A DNA stretch of 64,000 nucleotides from Megascapheus bottae (GCA_024803745.1 JANJXV010000037.1:3471001-3535000), one strand, 5' to 3'; counted from the first letter of the stretch, positions 11,599-24,385 are shown. Numbers and translations are program-made. Notes: generated by a model not told the origin, from the sequence alone.

Positions 11599-12072
11599 TT
11601 TTTCTTTTATCAGAAATATTGATTCTCAGGCCTGTGGTATGACTAAAAATATGAAAGGGTGATTATGACCAGCAAGTTTTCATGTAAAGATTTGCATCAC
11701 ATTTTCTACGTGACATTGTGTAACTGGCATCCTATGATAAACCTGGCCTTAGACTCCACTGTGTTCCTGCCATGTCCTCTGTTTACTTTGAAGGGAGTCT
11801 TGCTTTTACTGTAATTGTCATTGGGAATTTCCTTTTGAAATACATGATTGCTTTTCATTCCAGAGAATAAAACGTAAATTTTGTTTGTTTTTGCACCATA
11901 CTTAAGCTATTTTCCTTTTAGTATGAACTAACAGGAAAACTATTATCGGTGGTAGGGCAAGGAGAATTGTGAGAGGATGGAACATTCAGCAGGTGATTGT
12001 TTTCAAACTCCTTTCTATCTAAGTTTCACAGACTATTTGGATTAGCCTGTCTTTAAGCAAAGTCATTTCATC

Positions 12073-12306
12073 TCTGGGTGTTATGGGATCACACCTGTAA
12101 TTCTAGATAATTTAACAGGAAGTTAGATTTGAAGCATTGTGTTTCCAAGGCAACCCAGGCAGAAAAGTCCTCTAGACTCATTTCCAAAATGATTAGCAAA
12201 AGGAGATTCTGAAAGCCTGGTTTGGATTGTACAGCCACAACAGAGCAAGGAAGATGAGCAAGCACTTAGACCTTGAGTTCAAATCTCAGTTCAGGAATAA
12301 TCAGAA
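12073..12306 (+). mobile_element. Old B1-ID SINE
   Basis: A diverged copy: 'gggatcacacctgtaattct', 'caacccaggcagaaaagtcc' and 'ccttgagttcaaatctcagt' keep the order of head, middle and tail. Confidence 0.7.
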
Positions 12307-12504
12307 ACATCAGAAAATCAATCAATAATGAAGATTGTTACTGGATCAAGTGTTCATTAAGATAATACCTCAGCCATTCAGAATCTCATGAGCATTCCTG
12401 TCATGTGAGAGCCACAGAGTAAGACCTGAGAAGTAAGAGGCAGAGAACATATATGTTTCCCACTGGTCCTAGCTTCTGCTTTACTCATTTGCTCTGAATT
12501 AAGA

Positions 12505-12760
12505 TTCTTGTTCATTTGTGCTGCTATTATAGCAAAATATCCCAGACAAGGTAATTTATAAACAGTAGAGATTTATTTTTCATGGTAATGGAGGTGATTA
12601 GGGCCCAGTGACCCTGACTGATGCCTTTTCCTGAAGTGGCATCTCAGTGCTGTATCCTCACATGGTGGCAAAGTGGACAGGAAATAACGGATCTCACCTG
12701 TTTTGCAGAGCCCTTTTCTAAGGTCCTTAGTCCTGTCATAAGGCTTGTCCATAATGTTAA
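12505..12760 (+). mobile_element. MaLR-type (MLT1/MST-like) LTR remnant
   Basis: Several blocks match the mammalian MaLR LTR pattern in order: 'gctgctattatagcaaaata', 'ggtaatttataaacagtaga', 'gatttatttttcatggtaat' and 'tcctcacatggtggcaaagt'. It is old, with no internal region or coding capacity visible. The subfamily call is from memory. Confidence 0.6.
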
Positions 12761-12869
12761 ATTAAATGGCCTAAAAGTGGTAGGAGAAAAGGAAAGGTTA
12801 CTCCAATATTTTTTAAAGTCTAGTTCAGGAACTACCTTTGATGTGGAAAGTCTATACAGGAGAGTTTCT

Positions 12870-15062
12870 TGAAAGGAGTATTTGCTTTAGCCTGGAAGGC
12901 CGCTTGTATTTGCAATTTGGAAGACTTGAAAACCATTTACCCAGAGATGCTTCTTCCTGTAGTCTCAACTATAGACTATGTTTCTAGCAGATTTTTTTTG
13001 TAATGGCTTGGAGCAGCAGGGGAGATTATAACTGCAATTGATTACAGTAACTTAGATTTAATTTTAAGTGTGTATAGATGGTTTTGTTTTACCTGTCAAT
13101 TGTTTATCAAAATTGCTCTCCCTAAAAGAAATATAAGAGCTATTCCTTGAAGAAACTCTCTTCTAAGAAAATGTCCAGAGGGGCACAAAAATAGATAATC
13201 ACTTGAACTCAACTCCCCGATCAGCCTTGATTTCTTAGTAGAGTCCTTGGATCCCAAAGATAAAACTTACATATTGCTTAGGACCTGCAATGAAAGTTTA
13301 TGACCATGCTATTTTTCCTAGTCCTATTTGCATCATCTCTCTGATACAAAGAAGAGAAAGTAATGGCACATCATAGGAATAGCATAGCAAATCTGAAATG
13401 AGATCTAGTCTTCTGCACTGCTTCTTCATGACTCCATCTCGGCTAAGACATAGAACCAAAGGAGAACAGGAAATGTGCACAGAAAGATTTAGTCCTACAT
13501 TCTACTTGAATTAATTTATTTGTTGGCCACCTGGGTCTTTACCCACAAGGAATGTCCAGTATTTGAGGCAGTAAAGAGGGACAGTGAGGCAGAGTCCAGA
13601 TGGTTCACATACTTGTAGATGCAAAAGAAAAAAAACGCAAATCATCCTTCTACTTTTACTGGACCATTGAGATTTTTCTTAGACATTGCTCTACAGTAAG
13701 AAAAGGCTCTATGAAATATTTATAGATATTTTCTAATATTCTCTGCCATGAAGCTAAAATATAAGAAATTCTGATAAATGAGAATAACTTCTCTGGTTGG
13801 TATTGGTGCAATATCTGCTTCAGAACAAAGCCATCTTGGTAAATGCAGAACAGTTTAGTATATACAAATGCATTTTCATTTCTTCTGAAGGGAAATTAAC
13901 TTCCTATGATGATAATGGCTGAGGTATTCTCTAAATGTTAGATATGAACACCCTAAAAGAAAGGGATAGAATTAACACAGTCCTTAATGGTCTTTGTTTA
14001 ATTCAAGGGACTCTGATTTATTATGGCTGCCAACACATGCAAGTTGGAGTCTGAGAGTAAATTTGGCAAAGGCAACTGTAATGATGGTGTGTGAGGCTCA
14101 CACGCTGACATGATAATTTTCTTCCTTAAATGGGGCAATAGAAAACTTGGGCATGCATTATTCATAGACTAGTCTCTCATGCTAACAACTGGCTCTTGAA
14201 GACCCCTCCCTGGTAGCATTAACAGACTTAGAGATGTCTCGGGAAACAAGTTCTTCTCTTGAGGTTTATGGCTGAAATCCAGTGTCATTGATCATGAATA
14301 CCACGTATACAGAAAGGTCAAGGAATAAGAACATAGTTGATGTTCAGAATTCTGTTCTATTTTTCCTGTTATCTTTGGTATTAATGCTAAAGAATTTTTT
14401 AAAAAATCATGAGAAAATAAGAAAACATTATAGATGACGGAATATAGTAGTTTCCCAAATTTTGAATAACTAATTTGATCCTAAGCTATAGCTGTAAAAA
14501 TCTATCTCCATTATCAAGTGTTAAAAAAGGCAGCATATCATGCAATTCACTCATCTATAAATAGATAATATTCTTTCAGGAGACAAACCATATTAAAAAA
14601 AATAACTGCTCATTCCTGAGGATGAAATTCACAGAGATCTGATTACGCCCTTGGGAAGGGAGAATACACCACATGTGATGCATCGTACATCTAATAAATT
14701 GGAGAAATGAAAGTTTTATCTTCTTGAAGTTAAAGATCGTAATGTTTGATCCCTAGTATAGTATAGTATAGTTTGATCACTAGTATAGTTTTTTTAAAAA
14801 AAAAAAGCTTTCTAAGGATATTAGGGAAATGTCTAACTGTAAGAACAAAATATTTCTTATGGTACTGCAGAATTATTTTTAAGAAAATGACCCTAGGGAT
14901 TTTAGTCACTCAAGGATGAATCTCTTTGACTGCAACATAAGTTATAAAGTCACTCCTAGAGTGCGTTGAAGAACTAAGAGATAATGTGCTATTGTTTCTC
15001 AACTACAAATACACCCTTTAATACTCTGATTTTGATAATGGAATTTAAAACTGCAAACCCCT
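12870..15062. other. Unassigned, SINE-free intergenic sequence
   Basis: 2.2 kb with no young repeat. A small degenerate 'tagtata' tandem lies at about 14754-14772. No gene signal was found. Conserved non-coding sequence could be hidden here. Confidence 0.4.
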
Positions 15063-15290
15063 GCTAAATGCTGGTGGCTCACATGTGTAATCCTAGCTAC
15101 TCAGGAGGCTGGGCTCTGAGGGTCATGATTCAAAGCCAGACAAGATAGGAAAGTCCTGTGAGACTCTTAGCTCTAATTAACCACCAGAAAACCAGAAGTA
15201 GTTCTGTGCCTCCAAATGGTGGAATGCTATCCTGAGCAAAAGAATTCAAGGCCTTGTGTTCAAGTCCCATGACCTCAACAACAAAAAAAG
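15063..15290 (+). mobile_element. B1-ID composite SINE
   Basis: Head 'ggtggctcacatgtgtaatc', middle 'aggaaagtcctgtgagactc', tail 'gtgttcaagtcccatgacc' with an A-rich end. Confidence 0.9.
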
Positions 15291-15988
15291 CAGACCCTAG
15301 AACTGACTAGCAGTCAGCCAAGTGAGCCAATAGCGAGTTTTAGAGGATGACATTTCTTCCCATTTGCCGTTTTTCTACTTAAGGCTCCTGTGAACATCAT
15401 TTAGTAACATGTCTTGACCTGGGCATATACTCCTTCCTGTGGTTGAAGGTGGTATAGATAGCAGTTTTCCAAGCCCTTGTGAGATTAGGATCATCCCTTT
15501 CCTTCAGAAACAATCCCACCAGCCAACCACTGTTCTCATTGGTTGGAGTCTAGATCATCTGAGCTCTGAGATTATTAACATTGCTAACAAGCCTAAGTTT
15601 TTGTTTCATGGCCTGTCCTCCAAGATTCTAAATTTCAGTAATTCCAACTTGTACTCTTTGTTTAACCAGTGCTGAAGAATTAGCTATTCTTTTTGTGTCT
15701 CCTTTTCTTTCTTAATAGATAATAAACTACATTAAATACTTTTGTTGAATCAATTTAGCATGTGTCTCTTGAATGAATCTAATTATTACCTCCTCACTTT
15801 TTCATGCTTTCTCTCCATAAACGTGCTCTCACTTATTTCAAACCCTAAATTCTGGCCATAAAGCTTCCTCCCTGTAGATCTTTATACAAGAGATTATCTT
15901 TCTTTTCAGCCAGATTACAGTAGACCACAGAAGTCCAATCTCCATGATAAGGAAGTTCTCCGTCTGTCTCAGATGATGTTTTTGGTTT
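15291..15988. other. Unassigned intergenic sequence
   Basis: No repeat or coding feature is recognised. Confidence 0.4.
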
Positions 15989-16160
15989 TTTGCCAGCTCA
16001 GGGCCTGCACTGTCCTTAGGATTTTTCAAGGCCAGCATTCTACTATTTGAGCCACAGCACCATTTCCAGCTTTTTCTGTATTTATAATACCCAGGAATTG
16101 AACCCAGATCTTTGTGCACGTTAGGCAAGCACTCTAACACTAAGCCAAACTCCTGGCCCC
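15989..16160 (-). mobile_element. ID-type dimeric SINE, antisense
   Basis: An antisense dimer with a shortened right half. It ends at 'ccaaactcctggcccc'. It forms an inverted pair with the sense copy that starts 35 bases later. Confidence 0.88.
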
Positions 16161-16195
16161 TTAGACAACTTTTCACAATAAGATCACAGTCACAG

Positions 16196-16386
16196 GGCCA
16201 GGAGTTTGGCCTAGTAGTAGAGTGTTTGCCTAGCACACACAAAGACCCAAGTTCGATTCCTTGGTATCACATCTAAAGAAAAAAGCTGGAAGTGATGCTG
16301 TGGTTCAAATGGTACAGTGCTAGCTTTGAGAAAGTTCAAGGATAGTGTTCAGGCCCTGAGTTCAAGCCCCAGGACTAGAAAAAACA
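16196..16386 (+). mobile_element. ID-type dimeric SINE
   Basis: Starts 'agggccaggagtttggccta', has the B-box region 'agttcgattcc', and ends 'gccccaggactag' plus A-run. Confidence 0.9.
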
Positions 16387-16639
16387 ATCACAATTTGGAA
16401 AAAACTGATATTTAGTATTCTAGCAAATAGAACAAACTGAAACAATGCATGGAGAAGGAGAAAGAAATAGAGTTGATTTCTGAAGAGCTGGCTAAAGAAC
16501 AAATGCATGTGAACTATTTATTCATCATCATTGGAATTTCCTAAAACTGACACCCATTCTCACTAACACCTAGCTCGGTGTCCTAAAACAAAGGTGTAGT
16601 TTACAGGAACACTTTGGAGAAGAGAAAAAAACGAGAGAC

Positions 16640-16867
16640 TGTGCTAAGACGGTGACTCACACCTATAATCCTAGCTACTCAGGAGGCTAAGATCTGAGGA
16701 TCAAGGTTCAAAGGCAGACCAGGCACAACAGGACCTGAGACTCTTATTTCCAATTAACCTCTAGAAAACGGGAAGTGAGGCTCATGTGTAGGGTGGTAGC
16801 CTTGAGCTAAAGAGCTTAGGGCTAATGCCCAAGCCTAGTTCAAGCCCCATGATGCACAAAATAATAA
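16640..16867 (+). mobile_element. B1-ID composite SINE
   Basis: Head 'ggtgactcacacctataatc', middle 'ttaacctctagaaaacggga', tail 'gttcaagccccatgatgcac'. It runs directly into a purine microsatellite. Confidence 0.92.
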
Positions 16868-16987
16868 AAGAAGGAGAAGGAGAAGGAGAAGAAGGAAGAA
16901 GGAGAAGAAGGAAGAAGAAGAAGAAGAAGAAGAAGAAGGAGGAGGAGAAGAAGGAGGAGGAGGAGGAGGAGGAGGAGGAGGAGGAGA
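16868..16987. repeat. (GAA)n/(GGA)n purine tract at a SINE tail
   Basis: About 120 bases of pure A/G triplets: mixed GAAGGA, then GAA, then GGA units. It follows the SINE tail without a spacer. Confidence 0.96.
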
Positions 16988-17115
16988 TCGGGATACGGAG
17001 GAACAATCAGAGAAGTACAAAATATATTTCATGGCCACATCAATCATACCCTGTGGTACACACTGAGATCCATTTTCAGATTGCCCAAGCAAGCGTAGGA
17101 ACTAATTCCTAATGG

Positions 17116-17322
17116 ATCGGTCCCCAGCTACTCAAGAGGCTAAGATCTGAGGCTTGAGGTGTAAAGCCAGCTCAAACCGAACAAGCTGAGACTGTTATTA
17201 CCAAGTAACTAAAAATCTGGAAGTTGAGCTATGACTCAAGTGATAGAGCACCAGCCTGGAGCAAAAATGTTAAGAAACAGCACATAGTTCTCAAGGTTCA
17301 AGCTTCAGTACCATTCTCAGTT
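17116..17322 (+). mobile_element. B1-ID SINE, 5'-truncated
   Basis: Begins inside the head at 'cccagctactcaagaggcta' and continues through 'gactcaagtgatagagcacc' to 'aaggttcaagcttcag'. Confidence 0.82.
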
Positions 17323-18630
17323 TACCTATGTGTCAGGTGAGCCAGAACATTGAATATGAAATGTAAAACTAATGCAGATTCTTGATGAATCCATTTCCTG
17401 GCTTCCTTTGTATCTTATGTTTCAATCTTGTTCTACAAGTTCTCCAACAGGTTTGTTACAGGAGCCTGAGGATTCGTGCAGCATGTTGGCATGTGCGGTA
17501 AGGTCACTGATGCATGCCTTATGTGTGGTCTGCTCTGCCTTCCATCACTCTCCTAGGTCCCCATCTCCTCTGTGCCACAGTGCTTCGCAGCTTGACCTTG
17601 GCCACCAAAACACTTGATTCTTGGCAATCAGAAGAACTTGGAAGTCTCTTTAAAGATCAAGAGTTCACTCCCCACTCTGCCTTGTGTTCTTAGAATGAGA
17701 AAGGAGGTTTTCTTCCCTGCACATCAAGCTCTTTTCATGATATGAAGTGATTCTCCCACCTTGAGGCTGGTTGGGTTAATGGGGTGCCAATATGAGTGTA
17801 GATTCAGGAATATGGATGGTCCTGTTCCACAAAGAGCAGCACAATTGACATCCAAATGGCACCAGGACAGGACCGAATGTTCAACACTCAATCCACCCAG
17901 AAACATTGTGCATCCCGTTTCCTTTTTGTTGGCCTCTATTTTCAGTTAGTCACATCTTTGTGGTAAATATAGCTGTAAAGCAGAAGGATATTATGTAAGA
18001 TGAAGATGGAGGTAAAACAAGCATTCCAATATTGTAGGTTCCTACTTGCAGGCTGAGACCTAAAGGATTATCATAGTTTAGAAGGGAGCCCACAGAAAAT
18101 ATGTGGACATTCCATCTCTGAATAGCCAACCAAAGGCCAACTTGAAGGTATGGTTTAAGTAATAGAGCATCAGCCATGAGCAAATGAGTTGAATGATAGA
18201 GAGACCTGGTACCAGCAAAAACAAACAAGCAAATTCTGGATATGATGTGACTTGGTAGATCAGGCTGAAACAGTATGACATGACAAAAGAAAGCTGGGCT
18301 CAAGATCTGAAGTTTTTTTCTTTGACCTCAATAATCTGATCATTGCCTTTAACAGTCAGTATGAGGTCTCTCTCAGGGAGAAAAAAAACTACATGCGACC
18401 TACTGATTAAGGCAATGCAGACCTAGCTTTTGTGGCCAATGAAAGCTGAACATGGGTTTAGTTTCTATTATGATCATAGAGATCAAAATGATATATAATA
18501 TCTTACCTCAAACTATTGGTTCAAGAAAGGGCGCATAAGTAAACCTCTCATTTGCAACTCCTCTTATTTGCATGTTACTTAACATATATACAATGAGCTT
18601 CTCAAATATTCTTGGCCCTAATTTTAATAG
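17323..18630. other. Unassigned intergenic sequence with an old ID fragment
   Basis: Only a decayed ID-like tail is suspected, at about 18125-18228 ('aagtaatagagcatcagcca'). No gene signal was found. Confidence 0.35.
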
Positions 18631-18903
18631 GAACCTGAGGCTCCTGACTTTATTACTTTTGAAAATTATGTTTCAATATGGGTTAAGAATTTTATAGATT
18701 TATTTGCTAGAGAGATGGGGGCTTTATTAGGTATTGAGAAGTTTACTAGAAAGAGAAATAGTAAGAAATGGAAGGATTTGGGACTTATGGAAAGGAAGGA
18801 GCTTGAAAGAGTTAAAATGAAGAAAGTTGATTTGCTGAGATTTAATTCTCTCATTCAAGATTTTCGGCTTTTGACCATAGCTACAGCTAGGGGAACTTCA
18901 TAG
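18631..18903 (+). other. Unexplained 90-codon open frame with coding-like composition
   Basis: After a cluster of stops ending at 18630, one frame is open for 90 codons to a TAG at 18901-18903. The peptide is unlike the low-complexity frames elsewhere. It is lysine/arginine-rich in the middle (KFTRKRNSKKWKDLG), helix-friendly and charged, then ends FRLLTIATARGTS. A Met codon is at 18715. It has no upstream promoter or intact 5' end. I recognise no family. It could be the 3' end of a processed pseudogene, a retroelement gene fragment, an exon, or chance. Confidence 0.2.
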
Positions 18904-19497
18904 GTGTGTCCCAGGAGAAAGGAGGAGGCTAGTGGCTGTGCCTTCTTTAGAGAATTTTCTGATTTTGTTTTTCTTTGGTTATTGTTGTTGTTGTTTCAGT
19001 AGGGAAAACTAAAGGGAAAAAAATCACAAAATTCCAATTCCTTATTTTGTATTTTTTCAAACATTGAAGTGTCATCAAGTTACAGACTCCCAACAGAATA
19101 AGTGGAAGGAACAAATCAAATAGTAATAAAGAATAAATATAGCATGTAAATATTTAAAGAAAGCTGACTCATAGATATGTGAGCTGGACCATGAAATCAC
19201 GGCGTTCCACTGTCTGACCACTCTTTGCTGTATCTGTCCCCTGCCTGCTCACGCCAGGTCTTGAAGACTAAAAGAAGTGCTCAGTGTTTGATAAGAGATC
19301 TAAGAAAACATTTGAGGGCTTAAAGGGAAAGTTTTGAGGACATTATTAAAAAACTTGGGGAAATGAAGAGACTAAAACTGTCAAAAAGGTTCATAAGGAC
19401 CCAATTGTGATACAACATATGTAATTCACAGATACTTTTTTTTTTTCCAGCCAGGCATTCACCAGGTCTTGCAAAATCCATTTAAGAATCCATTTAG
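18904..19497. other. Unassigned intergenic sequence
   Basis: No repeat is recognised apart from a short (GTT)n run near 18981-18996. Confidence 0.4.
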
Positions 19498-19672
19498 GGG
19501 CCGGGAGTTTGGCCTAGTGGTAGAGTGCTTGCCTAGCATGCACAAAGACCCGGGTTTGATTCCTCGGTATCACATACATAGAAAAAAATGCCGGAAGTGG
19601 TACTGAGGCTCAAGTGGTAGAGCTCTAGCCTTGAGATCAAGCCCAGGACTGGCAAAAAAAAAAGAAAAGAAA
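19498..19672 (+). mobile_element. ID-type dimeric SINE with target-site duplication
   Basis: A low-divergence copy: 'ggccgggagtttggcctagt' with intact A-box, and B-box region 'gggtttgattcc'. Part of the right half is deleted. A near-perfect repeat flanks it (agaatccatttag at 19485-19497, agaatcgtttag at 19673-19684). Confidence 0.92.
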
Positions 19673-19717
19673 AGAATCGTTTAGTAAGCAAAGGTGACTT
19701 TCGTTTTGAATGTGTGT

Positions 19718-19900
19718 GTGCTGGTAATGTGGCTTAGGTATTATTAGCATTTTCACTCAAGACTAGGGCCCTAGCAATTGAGCCATAGCTCCACTTCTGG
19801 CTTTTTGGTGGCTAAGTATATATGAGTCTCACAGACTTTCCTACCCAGGCTGGCTTTGAACCCTGATCCTCAGAGATAACCTTACAGGATGAGTACTCAG
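19718..19900 (-). mobile_element. B1-ID composite SINE, antisense, diverged
   Basis: The reverse pattern runs from the ID tail ('aattgagccatagctccact') to the B1 head ('cccaggctggctttgaaccc', 'gatcctcagag'). Confidence 0.8.
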
Positions 19901-21849
19901 AACTCCCTTAAGTTTTCACTCATTTTCCCCAAGTCAGAACTCCGAGAACTTCCTTTCCTCACTATAAGAGGTCAAAATGGAATCTTGGTATTATACCCTC
20001 CTAAAAGAAAACATTAACTGTTTACTTAGAAGTGATTCTTAATGTTTAATTCTTTCTGCTCTAAGATGTGACCCACTAACAAATCCTCAACATGTCACAA
20101 TAAAAAAGAATACATGAAACGGTCTCATTTTCTTCATATCCACTAACTACTACTCTAATCTAGAATTCTTATCTGCAGATTAAGAGATGGCACCCTATTA
20201 TGTCTGCTTTCACTTCCGAACATAATGCACTATGCCAAATTTCAACATTTACCATGCTCCAAGTAACTCATATTGGGCTGCAAAGATTCAGTGTAAGTTG
20301 ATTTCTATCCAACTTTCCATCCCATCCCTTCCCATCCCTTCCTTAATGTTTCAGGATAATTTCCACTTTTTCCACTCTCAATCCTCATTCATGCCCTCCT
20401 ATCTTTAATTGCTTCATAATACTTAAGAAAATTTGGTGCTACTTTAATAGAGTAGCAATTCGGATTGTTGCTCTTTGGTTGTCTGAACCACCAGAGTCTA
20501 AATTCCATGCAGTTAGAAACAATGTCTGTATCATTCATAGCGGGACAAATGTGCCTTTCAACTTCATGAATCCCATTCTTCTGCCAGGTGCTGTAATAAG
20601 AACTTTTGAGTCTCTAGGCAATACAAGCTTATCAAAATGATAACTAAAATTGAATCCTGTAATAAAGTTAAAAATAAAGCTTGAATATATGCTACAATTA
20701 ATCTCTTATTTGTAAAATTCCTGGCTACAAAATGATCAGAAACTGCCAATGAAACAAAACCTTTCTGATTTCTTTTTATCAGAGTTATCCATCCCCTAAG
20801 CCTATCTGGTGTCTGTCACCAAATATTCTATAATTTGCCAAACACAGGAAAGGGAGAAAAACTATTTCTGATACAACATTAGACCAAAGGTTTATATTAA
20901 CACATAAATATTAGCAAATCTATAAGGGAGCAGTCATCACTATGAGAGCCTCCTGTTACTTATTCTGCTAAAAAAAACCATCATTATCTTTTTGCCTCTC
21001 ATCATGTTTTTTTCATTCCACCCAAATTTGTGGATCCTTTGCTATTGCTAATCTTAAAATTAACACAAAGAAGACAGAGGGGAAAACTGTGTGTGTGGGA
21101 GGGGGCGTATGTGTGTGTTGGGAAAATGGAGAAAGAAAACCTTTCAACGAGCATGTAGGTACGTGGCATGTGGTGTGTACACGGTATGTGTACAGCCTCG
21201 TACAGGGAGTGCTTCTGTAATCTGATTTACACCTACATTCCTGATGATACCAGCACACAGTAGTAGCCAGCAGTAAATGTTTGCTAGAAGAATTGATTGA
21301 TAAATAAATCATAAACACTTCTGAACACAGAGTGCTTACAATAAAATCGAGAGAAAGAGAGGAAGAGGAAGAAATTGGTTATGTCTCCCTGTGGTCTAAG
21401 GGCCTTCTAATACAGTGTATTAAAGGAAGAGGTGACAATGCTCAAAAAGAAATGTTATCTTTACTTGACTTACATACCTGTAACCCCTCTGTGCATCACC
21501 TTTACAATAGGGAAAAAAAAGTTAAAAAGAGGACTCAACATTCCCAGGACACCACAAGACCAATCATCTCTATACATAGACCTCTTGGGAAGATACTTAC
21601 CTAAATCACAGCAGAAAGGCAGAACTGTCCATCTTTTTGCCCCCTTTCTGGGGTGAAAGCAGGGCATTTGCTTAGCATGGAGAGAAACATGTTCATAGTT
21701 CTTCCTCATCTGCTGACAGCTGGTCTTCAGTCCTAACAGCATATTTTTAGAATAGCCCCAAATGATCTGACTGTTCTAACACATACACAAAATGTCTTTT
21801 GTGTCACTATAATATGAAGACTAAGGTTATAATGATCTTAGTTAATATT
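19901..21849. other. Unassigned intergenic sequence with possible L2 traces
   Basis: Possible L2 3'-end traces lie at about 20480-20560 and 21255-21305 ('agcagtaaatgtttgctaga'). There is no gene signal. The open frames at 21013-21742 overlap on both strands and lack homology. Confidence 0.35.
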
Positions 21850-22050
21850 ATTTATCATTTTTCAACAAGACAGATGCTACTCCGCTTGATATTCCATCAA
21901 CACATCCAATGGTTTATAATCCTGCTATCATGTCATATGGATGAAGAAACTGAGGCACAGAGAAAGGAAGCCATCTTTCTAGGCTCATTTTGAAGACCAA
22001 GTGAATAGTCAGTGAATCCAGGGAGTCTGTCTCAAGAGTCCACCCTTTAT
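21850..22050 (+). mobile_element. MIR SINE remnant
   Basis: The MIR core/3' pattern 'gatgaagaaactgaggcaca' followed by 'gagaaaggaag' is clear at 21940-21970. The flanks are diverged. This family is ancient and mammal-wide. Confidence 0.7.
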
Positions 22051-22173
22051 AGCTTTCTCCCATGATACTGTGTAATGTTCTAGATTTTAATGCTACTTTG
22101 GAGCCAAGAAATCCTGAAGTTACTCAGACTTTTCAAATGATTTGGAAGTCGAAGTGAGAAAATTCCAAGGAGG

Positions 22174-22349
22174 GGCTGGGACTGTGGCCCAGTGGTAGAG
22201 TGCTTGCCTAGCTTTTACAAAGCCCTGGGTTTGATTCCTCCGTAACACATACACAGAAGAACCTGGAAGTGGAGCTGTGACTCAAGTGGGAGTGCTAGCC
22301 TTGAGAAAGCTCAAGAAGAGTGCCAAGCCCAGGACTGGCATTAAAAAAA
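22174..22349 (+). mobile_element. ID-type dimeric SINE with target-site duplication
   Basis: A sense dimer with a small deletion in the right half. The perfect 13-bp flanking repeat aattccaaggagg is at 22161-22173 and 22350-22362. Confidence 0.93.
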
Positions 22350-22362
22350 AATTCCAAGGAGG

Positions 22363-23789
22363 TAGACAGTCTGGTCATTATTAATTTTATCAAACAAGAA
22401 ACTGTTAGAGGAAGAAATCAGGTCGATGAGAACATGTTAGGTAATTCTGAGTGTGTATTAGAATATGGCTTTTGAAATCTGTATAAATAGTATAATGATG
22501 TGCATGCATGTTCATAAGATAATTTCTAAGATTGTCCTAGTTTATAATTAAGACAAAAAACAAATTCATTAGGGCAAATAATAGCACAGTGATTTAGATA
22601 CTCTTATTCAATTCAGAAAGTTGTTAGTTTCTTTGTTTACTGGATGATTTATCAGTACTATTTCCTACATACCACATTGGTTCAGGAACTCATCAAAGAT
22701 AAATACATGCATACACATCCCTTTCTTTATAGTTCATATGGTATTTATTAGAAACATAAAAGAACAAATTAACAAACATCATGTTAGTAATATTACATCA
22801 TGTGTTATATATCATATGTTAGAGTACACAATGGAGAATATAGTGTGTAGAGAGTACACAGAGTATATAATAACACATGCCTATAGTATATTCTATTATG
22901 CTAGATAAATTATATATATGCCTACACTATATGGAAAATGAAGTATGATTAGAGGGGGATGATAACAATATTGAATTTAACTTTCCTTTTGTTCATTAAA
23001 ATTATCTTAAGTATACATAAAATAAGTTATGTTCAAGGTGAAATCTTTAAAGAAAGATTCGGCTTTCAGCTTTATTCTCTGAGGACAATCTCTTTAACCT
23101 TTCCATTTTTATGAATGTTTTTACAGATATATATACAAATTTTACTTTAAATGAACAGATACAATAATTTAAGCAACTTATAAATAACTAAAATTAGTAT
23201 TTTAAGAAAAGTTATTTGATAACAATAACGCATGCAAGGAGAAGGTAGTATTGAAATGGATGGTGGGATGGTTCAAATGTGCAAAACATTTCCCTCCCAC
23301 AATCAATCACTTTATTTGTGTGAAAGAGGAGTGGAGAAGCCAGGACCACTGACTCCATACTAGTCCCACTGGATTTTTGTGTTGAGGGTGACATGTTCTA
23401 TCACAAAGCCAGTGGCTTGGGTTACTGTCACCTCGACCTGAATGCAGGAGATTCTAAGGCCAGTAGTTTCTTTCCTGGGCCATTCTGGTCACAAGCCAAC
23501 CCTTAGATGTTCAACCACACTTAGGTGGTGGTGACATGTCAGTGTGTTTGGCTGCAGGGCTCTGGCTGAAGCCAATGTATGTCTAACTGCATAGTCAGAT
23601 GTGATGTAAGTGGATGTTCCTTCAGAGAAGACCCCAAGAACCAAATGCTGAGGAGATTCTTCAGTCCTTTCCTTAACCAGTTATTCTTTTTTGTCAGAAT
23701 AAGACTTTGGCACATGGAGAGCAGCCCTACACAAGACAAACAGAACTATCATATTTTTCTTTCCCTGACTTATGAGTAAGTCACAAATG
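22363..23789. other. Unassigned AT-rich intergenic sequence
   Basis: 22700-22930 has locally repetitive 'gagtacaca/tatata' motifs. No gene or classifiable repeat is seen. Confidence 0.4.
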
Positions 23790-24030
23790 ATTATAGCCAA
23801 TGTGTATTGAACACTTACTATGTATGCATTACACATTGTGCTAATGTTTTATGTATAGCCTCCCACTTAATCCTCACAATGATTCAGAGGGGTCTATGAT
23901 CATTTCCAAGTTATAGATGAAGAAACTCAGGTGGAAGGAGTTAATTAAACTGCCTCTCTTCCCCCCTCCCCAGATTACCTATAGTAAGTATTGGCACCAG
24001 AAATGTAGCCTAGGCTAAGAGACTAACATC
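23790..24030 (+). mobile_element. MIR SINE remnant, near full length
   Basis: The MIR sequence order is kept: 'tattgaacacttactatgta', 'cttaatcctcacaatgattc', 'gatgaagaaactcaggtgga', then the 3' part. Confidence 0.85.
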
Positions 24031-24146
24031 TCTTTTCGCCACAGTTGATCCTATAAATAACTGTGGTGTAAGAATAAGGACAATCTTCTCTTTGTGGGCA
24101 AATGACAGAAAAGCAATTAGCTAGAAGAATAAAGTATAGGGTCAGC

Positions 24147-24385
24147 CAGGGGCTGTGGCACATGACTGTAAGTCTAACTATTCAGGAGACTGAGATTTGA
24201 ACATCTTAATTTGAAGCCAGGTTGAACAAAATGTCTGTGAGACTCTTAATCTCCAATTAAGTGACAAAAAGTGGAAGTGAAACTGTGGTTCTAGTGGTAG
24301 AGCACTAATTCCGAACAACAGCAAACAAACAAACCCTAAAAGACAGTGCTCATGCCCTGAGTTCAAGCCTTGTACCAGTATGCAG
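24147..24385 (+). mobile_element. B1-ID composite SINE
   Basis: Head 'ctgtggcacatgactgtaag', middle 'tctgtgagactcttaatctc', tail 'cctgagttcaagccttgtac'. Followed within about 20 bases by a CA array. Confidence 0.87.
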
